Below, piece after piece: positions 7,756 to 11,555 of a stretch of DNA of 11,555 nucleotides. The notes under the pieces were generated by a model. That model did not search any database, was not told where the DNA came from, and was given only the letters and a program-made list of their open reading frames with translations. A program made the translations under genes and the position numbers. Numbering within the stretch: position 1 is the first letter of the stretch; every line of letters begins with the position of its first letter. Source of the stretch: Alphaproteobacteria bacterium (lineage in GTDB: Bacteria > Pseudomonadota > Alphaproteobacteria > Micropepsales > Micropepsaceae); contig JAPLPI010000169.1 in NCBI GenBank assembly GCA_026400305.1, positions 1-11,555 on the forward strand, read 5' to 3'.

Positions 7756-7757
7756 TC

Positions 7758-8369
7758 CTAGCGATTGTTGCCGTAGCGGTCTGAATTGTAGCGGTCCGAA
7801 TTGCGGTCATAGCCATTGCCGCGGTCGCCATTGCGATCACGCCAGTCCACCTGGTCCGGCCGACTATCGAACCGGCCATCGTCACGATCCAGCGACATGG
7901 CGGTGCGAAGATGTTCGCGCAAGGTCGGCAACTGGCGCGCTGCCCGCGCACTCACCGGACCATGATGCTCCCGGGCTTCGTCGCGGAATTCGTCAACATC
8001 CTTGCGATGGCCATCGACCATGTGGAGGACAAATTCCCTGTCAAACGCACGGCCCCGAAGGCCCATCAGATGGTTGCGCATTTTGCGCGCCTCCGGCGTC
8101 ACCTCGCGCGCGGGCCGGATGCCAAAGCGCCGCCCGACATCCAGCACCTCGATGCGGGCCTGGGTATGGTCGCTGACCAAGGTACGGCCGAATTCCCGCA
8201 CCGCAGTATTGCGAGCGCGATCCTGGGCCAGGTTGCCCATCATGATCTCGGAATTGTTGCCCTGAAGGGCGTTGGAAAGGAACTCGCGCGGGCAGTCGGC
8301 CAGCGCCGCCATCGGCACCACGACAGCGGCAATCAGGAAGGAGCCTGCAAGCAGCCAAGACCGGTTCAT
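7758..8369 (-). CDS. Exported DUF4142 family protein with Arg/Asp/Asn-rich tail
   Basis: The 203-residue protein begins with a signal peptide (about 1-24: positive MNR, hydrophobic WLLAGSFLIAAVVV, cleavage after AALA), so it should be periplasmic. The cysteine right after the predicted site is preceded by Asp, so it is not a lipobox. Residues 28-160 are a helical DUF4142 domain, a ferritin-like four-helix type fold. It shows family segments such as EIMMGNLAQDRARNTAVREF, SDHTQA, FDREFVLHMVDGHRKDVDEF and LPTLREHL. The biochemical role of this family is not established. The tail (161-203) is low complexity, rich in Arg, Asp, Asn, Gly and Tyr, and contains NSDRY twice. A strong ribosome site (GGAGG) lies 7 bases before the ATG. 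The gene lies 68 bp downstream of prfB on the same strand. Confidence 0.85.
   Translation of the reverse strand: MNRSWLLAGSFLIAAVVVPMAALADCPREFLSNALQGNNSEIMMGNLAQDRARNTAVREFGRTLVSDHTQARIEVLDVGRRFGIRPAREVTPEARKMRNHLMGLRGRAFDREFVLHMVDGHRKDVDEFRDEAREHHGPVSARAARQLPTLREHLRTAMSLDRDDGRFDSRPDQVDWRDRNGDRGNGYDRNSDRYNSDRYGNNR
7773..7802 (-). repeat. Tandem 15-bp repeat encoding NSDRY twice
   Basis: GTAGCGGTCTGAATT (7773-7787) is followed directly by GTAGCGGTCCGAATT (7788-7802), differing at one base. On the minus strand it encodes two NSDRY pentapeptides in the tail of the DUF4142 protein. More diverged GCGGTC/GCGATC units continue to about 7840, consistent with local slippage expansion. Confidence 0.75.
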
Positions 8370-8376
8370 CTGAATA

Positions 8377-8381
8377 CCTCC
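8377..8381 (-). promoter_or_regulatory. Strong Shine-Dalgarno of the DUF4142 gene
   Basis: The minus strand reads GGAGG, 7 bases before the ATG at 8369. It is the best initiation-type ribosome site in the window and fixes the start that gives a proper signal peptide. Confidence 0.75.
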
Positions 8382-8437
8382 ATATTGCCCCCATCAGGAA
8401 CGGGGACAACAGGCTGCGGTTCCAGTTCCCAGGACTC

Positions 8438-9569
8438 TTATTCCAGGTCTTCGATCTTTTTCTTGGGCTTGCCACCGACTTCCTGGGCCAGCGCCGCTGC
8501 CATGAAGGCATCCAGATCGCCGTCTAGCACGTCAGAGGGCGTGCGGCTTTCCACGCCGGTGCGCAGGTCCTTCACCAGCTGATAGGGCTGCAGGACATAG
8601 GAGCGGATCTGGTGGCCCCAGCCGATCTCTTTTTTCTCGCCGACAAAGGCGCCGGTCTCGGCCTTTTTCTTTTCCAGCTCGATCTCGTAGAGCTTGGACT
8701 TCAGCATGTCCCAGCAGATGGCGCGGTTCTGGTGCTGGCTGCGCTCGCTTTGCGAGGCCACCGCGATGCCGGTGGGCAGGTGGGTGATGCGCACCGCGCT
8801 TTCGGTCTTGTTGACGTGCTGCCCGCCGGCGCCGCTGGCCCGGTAGACGTCGATGCGCACTTCCTTTTCCGGAATGTCGATCTCGATGGACTGGTCCATC
8901 ACCGGATAGACCGTCACGCTGGAAAAGGAGGTATGGCGGCGAGCATTGGAGTCGAACGGCGAGATGCGCACCAGCCGGTGCACGCCTGCTTCGGTCTTCA
9001 GCCAGCCATAGGCGTTGGGGCCCTTGACCATAAGGGTGGTGGACTTTATGCCCGCCCCGTCGCCTTCGCTCTCCTCGATCAGCTGCAGCTTGTAATCGTG
9101 GCGCTCGGCCCAGCGGGTGTACATGCGCAGCAGCATCGAGGCCCAGTCCTGGCTCTCGGTGCCACCTGCCCCCGCATGGATTTCGATATAGCTGTCGTTG
9201 GCATCGGCTTCGCCCGACAGCATGGATTCCAGCCGCATCTGCTCGGCGCGCCTGTTCAGCGCCAACAGGCTGTTCTCCGCATCCGTCACCATGGTGGCGT
9301 CATTCTCGGCCTCCGCCATTTCAATCAGGGCGGTAGCGTCGGTGAATTCATTTTCCAGCTTGCGGACGCCTCCCAAGGAGCTTTCCAGCTTCTGGCGCTC
9401 GCGCATCAGCTTCTGCGCGGCGGCGGGGTCATTCCAAATCGAAGAATCTTCGGCCTTGGCGTTCAGTTCGTCTAGGCGGCGATTGGCGACATCCCAGTCA
9501 AAGATGCCTCCTCAGCAGGGCGATGGCCTGCTGAATATCGTCGGTGGCGCGGGAGATTTCGGGACGCAT
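8438..9569 (-). CDS. prfB: Peptide chain release factor 2 (RF2), made by programmed +1 frameshift
   Basis: RF2 recognises UAA and UGA stop codons and triggers peptide release on the ribosome. The gene is in two frames. Codons 1-23 ([15 protein letters not shown] then IALLRRHL) end at an in-frame TGA (9498-9500). A +1 shift at CTTTGAC continues as [15 protein letters not shown] and runs to the TAA at 8438, giving 376 residues. The SPF stop-codon recognition motif is at 203-205 (RISPFDSN) and the catalytic GGQ at 248-250 ([16 protein letters not shown]). SPF rather than PxT marks RF2, not RF1. The ATG at 9569 lies 22 bp after the PBP1A stop, with no clear Shine-Dalgarno before it, so coupling to PBP1A translation is plausible. 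Calling the gene without the shift would start it at the internal ATG at 9406 and drop 54 residues. Confidence 0.97.
9497..9512 (-). promoter_or_regulatory. RF2 programmed +1 frameshift site
   Basis: On the minus strand this reads AGGAGG CAT CTT TGA C. The internal Shine-Dalgarno-like AGGAGG (9507-9512) sits three bases before the CTT slip codon (9501-9503), followed by the in-frame TGA (9498-9500) and C. In E. coli the same arrangement (AGGGGG TAT CTT TGA C) makes RF2 limit its own synthesis: when RF2 is scarce, the ribosome pauses at UGA and slips +1. Element order, spacing and the CTTTGAC heptamer match exactly. The autoregulatory role is by homology. Confidence 0.95.
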
Positions 9570-9591
9570 GGCGGCTGCTTAATTGAGAGGT

Positions 9592-11555
9592 CTAATAAAG
9601 TCCACCGGTACCCTCGCCCACGGTCCGGGCAGGCGCATTGCCCTGCCCGGCGCTGGCAGAAACCGGCGCGCCGCTTTCGTCGGCGCCCTGCAACGGCGCA
9701 TTACTTTCACCCGGCGCGGTCCCTGCCTTGAAGGCTTCGATAATGGCGCCGGGCGTACCGGCGGGAACCGGATTGCCACCCTTCCAGTCGATGGGGACTT
9801 CCTCGATGCCCGGCGCGATACGGAATGGGGTCGGCGGAGCACCGCCCAGGGCTTCCTTCATAAAATCGCGGAAAATCGGCGCCGCCACGGTGGCGCCCTG
9901 CTCCTTGGGGCCCAAGGTACGCGGATTGTCGAAGCCGACATAGACCCCGGCGGCGAGGTCGGGTGAGAAGCCGATGAACCAAACAGACTGGGCGTCCTGC
10001 GAGGTGCCAGTCTTACCGGCCATTGGCTTGGGGATCTGCGCGCCGACCGAATAGGCGGCGGTGCCGCGCTGGACCACGCCCTGCAACATGGAGACGATCT
10101 GGTAGGCGGTGCGCGGATCGATGATCTGCTCGCGGGTATCGGACAGCAGCGGCTCTTCCTGGCCGTGCCAGTTGGCATCGTTGCAGCCCTCGCACTTGCG
10201 CTCGTCATGGCGCCAGATGGTCTTGCCATAGCGGTCCTGGATCCGGTCCACCAGCGAGGCGCTGATCTTCTTGCCGCCATTGACGAATTCCGAATAGCCG
10301 GTGACCATCTTGATCAGCGTGGTTTCGTACGAACCCAGCGAATTGGCCAGCAGCGGCGGTAGCTTTTCATAGACGCCCATGCGGATGGGCATCTTCACCA
10401 CCTGGTTCATGCCCAATTCATGCGCCAGCCGCACCGTCATCACGTTGCGCGACAGTTCCAGTCCCCGGCGCAAGGTGGTGTCGCCCAGGAACTCGCCCTT
10501 TTCAAAATTGTCCGGCCGCCAGATGCCAAGACCCGGGCCCTGATCCATCTCGAAGGGCGCATCCAGCACCTTGCTGGCGGGGGTGTAGCCATTGTCCAGC
10601 GCCGTGGCATAGACGAAGGGCTTGAAGGACGAGCCTGGCTGGCGCTGCGCCTGCATGGCGCGGTCGAACTGCGAGGAGGCGTAAGAGAAGCCGCCCGACA
10701 TGGCTAGCACCCGGCCGGTATGCGGGTCCATCACAACAATGGCGCCGTTGACCTCAGGCACCTGACGCAGGCCGAACTCGCCGGCCTTGGCGGGCCCCGG
10801 CATCGGCTCGATATAGAAGACGTCGCCGGGTTTGACTACTTCCTGCGGCGTGGTGGGACGAGGTCCCCAGACCGCACCGGGCAATTGCCGGTTGGCCCAC
10901 TTGTAGCCTTCGTATGTCACAAGACCGGTCGTGCCGTCAGCAAAGCCAATATGGACATCCTTGCCGCGATAATCCAGCGCCACCGCCAGCCGCCAAGTTT
11001 CTATGCCCGAGGCTTCCGGAAGCGCATCGAGATTCTTTTTCCATTCGCCCAGCTCGATGCTCTTCCTGGCACCGCGCCAGCCATGACGGCGGTCATAGCG
11101 CACCAGGCCCGAACGAAGCGCGCTGACGGCATAATTCTGCAGCCGCGTATCCAGCGAGGCGCGCACCTGCAGGCCGCTGTCATACAGGCCGGCCGAATGA
11201 TAGCGCGCGATCAAAATACGCCGCACTTCCTCGACATAGTAATCCACATCGGCGGCCTGGCTGCCCATCGCGCGGGTCTGGGTCACCAGCGGCTCGGCCT
11301 TGGCGGCGGCGGCCTGATCGTCGTTGATGTAATTATTGTCGGCCATCTGGCCGATCACCCAGTTGCGCCGGTCCAGCGCTGCCTGGTGATTGTAGCGCGG
11401 ATCATAATTGGCAGGGCCCTTAGGCAACGCTGCCAGGAAGGCGACTTCGGCCACGTCCAGCTCGTCCAGCGACTTGCCAAAATAGTTCAACGAGGCGGCG
11501 CCGATGCCGTAGCAATTCTCGCCTAGGTAGATTTCGTTGAGATAAAGCTCCAGCA
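9592..11555 (-). CDS. mrcA: Penicillin-binding protein 1A, bifunctional transglycosylase/transpeptidase, N-terminus cut by window edge
   Basis: This class A PBP polymerises and cross-links peptidoglycan in the periplasm, anchored in the inner membrane. About 653 residues are visible. The fragment opens in the end of the GT51 glycosyltransferase domain (LELYLNEIYLG, then YGIGAASLNYFGKSLDEL and AFLAALPKGPANYDP). Its catalytic glutamate and the membrane anchor lie beyond the edge. The transpeptidase motifs are complete: SSFK (10621-10632) with the nucleophile serine, SRN (10444-10452) and KTGTS (KTG at 10006-10014). Between the first and last parts lie an OB-like insertion and a CEGC pair (10183-10194). 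The C-terminus is a Gly/Ala/Pro/Ser-rich tail ending GEGTGGLY. The reading frame is open to the edge, so the apparent start TTG at 11490 is internal. The stop is 22 bp before prfB, an arrangement common in alphaproteobacteria. Confidence 0.95.
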   Translation of the reverse strand, partial: LELYLNEIYLGENCYGIGAASLNYFGKSLDELDVAEVAFLAALPKGPANYDPRYNHQAALDRRNWVIGQMADNNYINDDQAAAAKAEPLVTQTRAMGSQAADVDYYVEEVRRILIARYHSAGLYDSGLQVRASLDTRLQNYAVSALRSGLVRYDRRHGWRGARKSIELGEWKKNLDALPEASGIETWRLAVALDYRGKDVHIGFADGTTGLVTYEGYKWANRQLPGAVWGPRPTTPQEVVKPGDVFYIEPMPGPAKAGEFGLRQVPEVNGAIVVMDPHTGRVLAMSGGFSYASSQFDRAMQAQRQPGSSFKPFVYATALDNGYTPASKVLDAPFEMDQGPGLGIWRPDNFEKGEFLGDTTLRRGLELSRNVMTVRLAHELGMNQVVKMPIRMGVYEKLPPLLANSLGSYETTLIKMVTGYSEFVNGGKKISASLVDRIQDRYGKTIWRHDERKCEGCNDANWHGQEEPLLSDTREQIIDPRTAYQIVSMLQGVVQRGTAAYSVGAQIPKPMAGKTGTSQDAQSVWFIGFSPDLAAGVYVGFDNPRTLGPKEQGATVAAPIFRDFMKEALGGAPPTPFRIAPGIEEVPIDWKGGNPVPAGTPGAIIEAFKAGTAPGESNAPLQGADESGAPVSASAGQGNAPARTVGEGTGGLY

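Noticed and set aside
8025..8040. Cysteine after the DUF4142 signal peptide as a lipoprotein attachment site
   Set aside because: The residues before the cysteine are ALAD; aspartate immediately before the cysteine does not fit a lipobox, so ordinary signal peptidase cleavage is more likely. The coordinates given are approximate, within the gene body; the site itself is near its 5' end.
8370..8437. Small RNA, riboswitch or terminator in the 68-bp gap between prfB and the DUF4142 gene
   Set aside because: Only a loose GGAAC/GTTCC pairing is visible, with no strong stem or T-tract; the gap is explained by the DUF4142 ribosome site.
8438..9406. prfB as an unshifted gene beginning at the ATG at 9406
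   Set aside because: The conserved RF2 N-terminus continues upstream through the frameshift to the ATG at 9569, so this start is internal.
9592..11490. PBP1A as a complete gene starting with TTG at 11490
   Set aside because: The frame continues to the window edge with typical GT51 sequence (LELYLNEIYLG), so the gene is truncated by the window, not complete.

Overview
The window is a gene-dense, GC-rich stretch of a Gram-negative chromosome, most likely from an alphaproteobacterium. This rests on the gene types: an M23 peptidase with a conserved N-terminal 'FPERQ.Y.RSDGRV.FFTF' segment next to a BacA-type bactofilin, a PBP1A gene directly before prfB, and a DUF3971/AsmA-like giant protein. 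I cannot name the order or genus; something near the Caulobacterales or Micropepsales is a guess. I see no insertion sequence, CRISPR array, tRNA, rRNA or phage gene. This looks like core chromosome rather than an accessory island.

Layout. Bases 1-281 (minus) hold the N-terminal part of anmK, cut by the window edge. Divergent from it, 40 bp away, is tyrS (322-1569, plus). Tail to tail with tyrS lies a 1140-residue AsmA/YhdP-like protein (1611-5033, minus, GTG start). A 161-bp divergent intergenic region follows and carries two tandem copies of a 10-bp perfect palindrome. Then come three plus-strand genes: bcp-type peroxiredoxin (5195-5659), a membrane-anchored M23 endopeptidase (5781-7259) and a bactofilin overlapping it by 11 bp (7249-7755). 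Two bases after the bactofilin stop, three convergent minus-strand genes begin: an exported DUF4142 protein (7758-8369), prfB (8438-9569) and PBP1A (9592 to the right edge, N-terminus cut).

How the genes fit together. Four of eight genes act on peptidoglycan or cell shape: AnmK (recycling of anhydro-MurNAc), the M23 endopeptidase and bactofilin (a known functional pair in which the polymer localises the hydrolase), and PBP1A (synthesis). The AsmA-like protein probably serves lipid transport to the outer membrane. TyrRS and RF2 are translation genes.

The most striking sequence element is the classic RF2 autoregulatory +1 frameshift site in prfB (in-frame TGA at codon 24, CTTTGAC, with AGGAGG three bases upstream of the CTT codon). 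A naive gene call would lose the first 54 residues. I did not find a clearly undescribed system. The best leads are the tandem dyad element at 5088-5112 and the peptidase-bactofilin pair.
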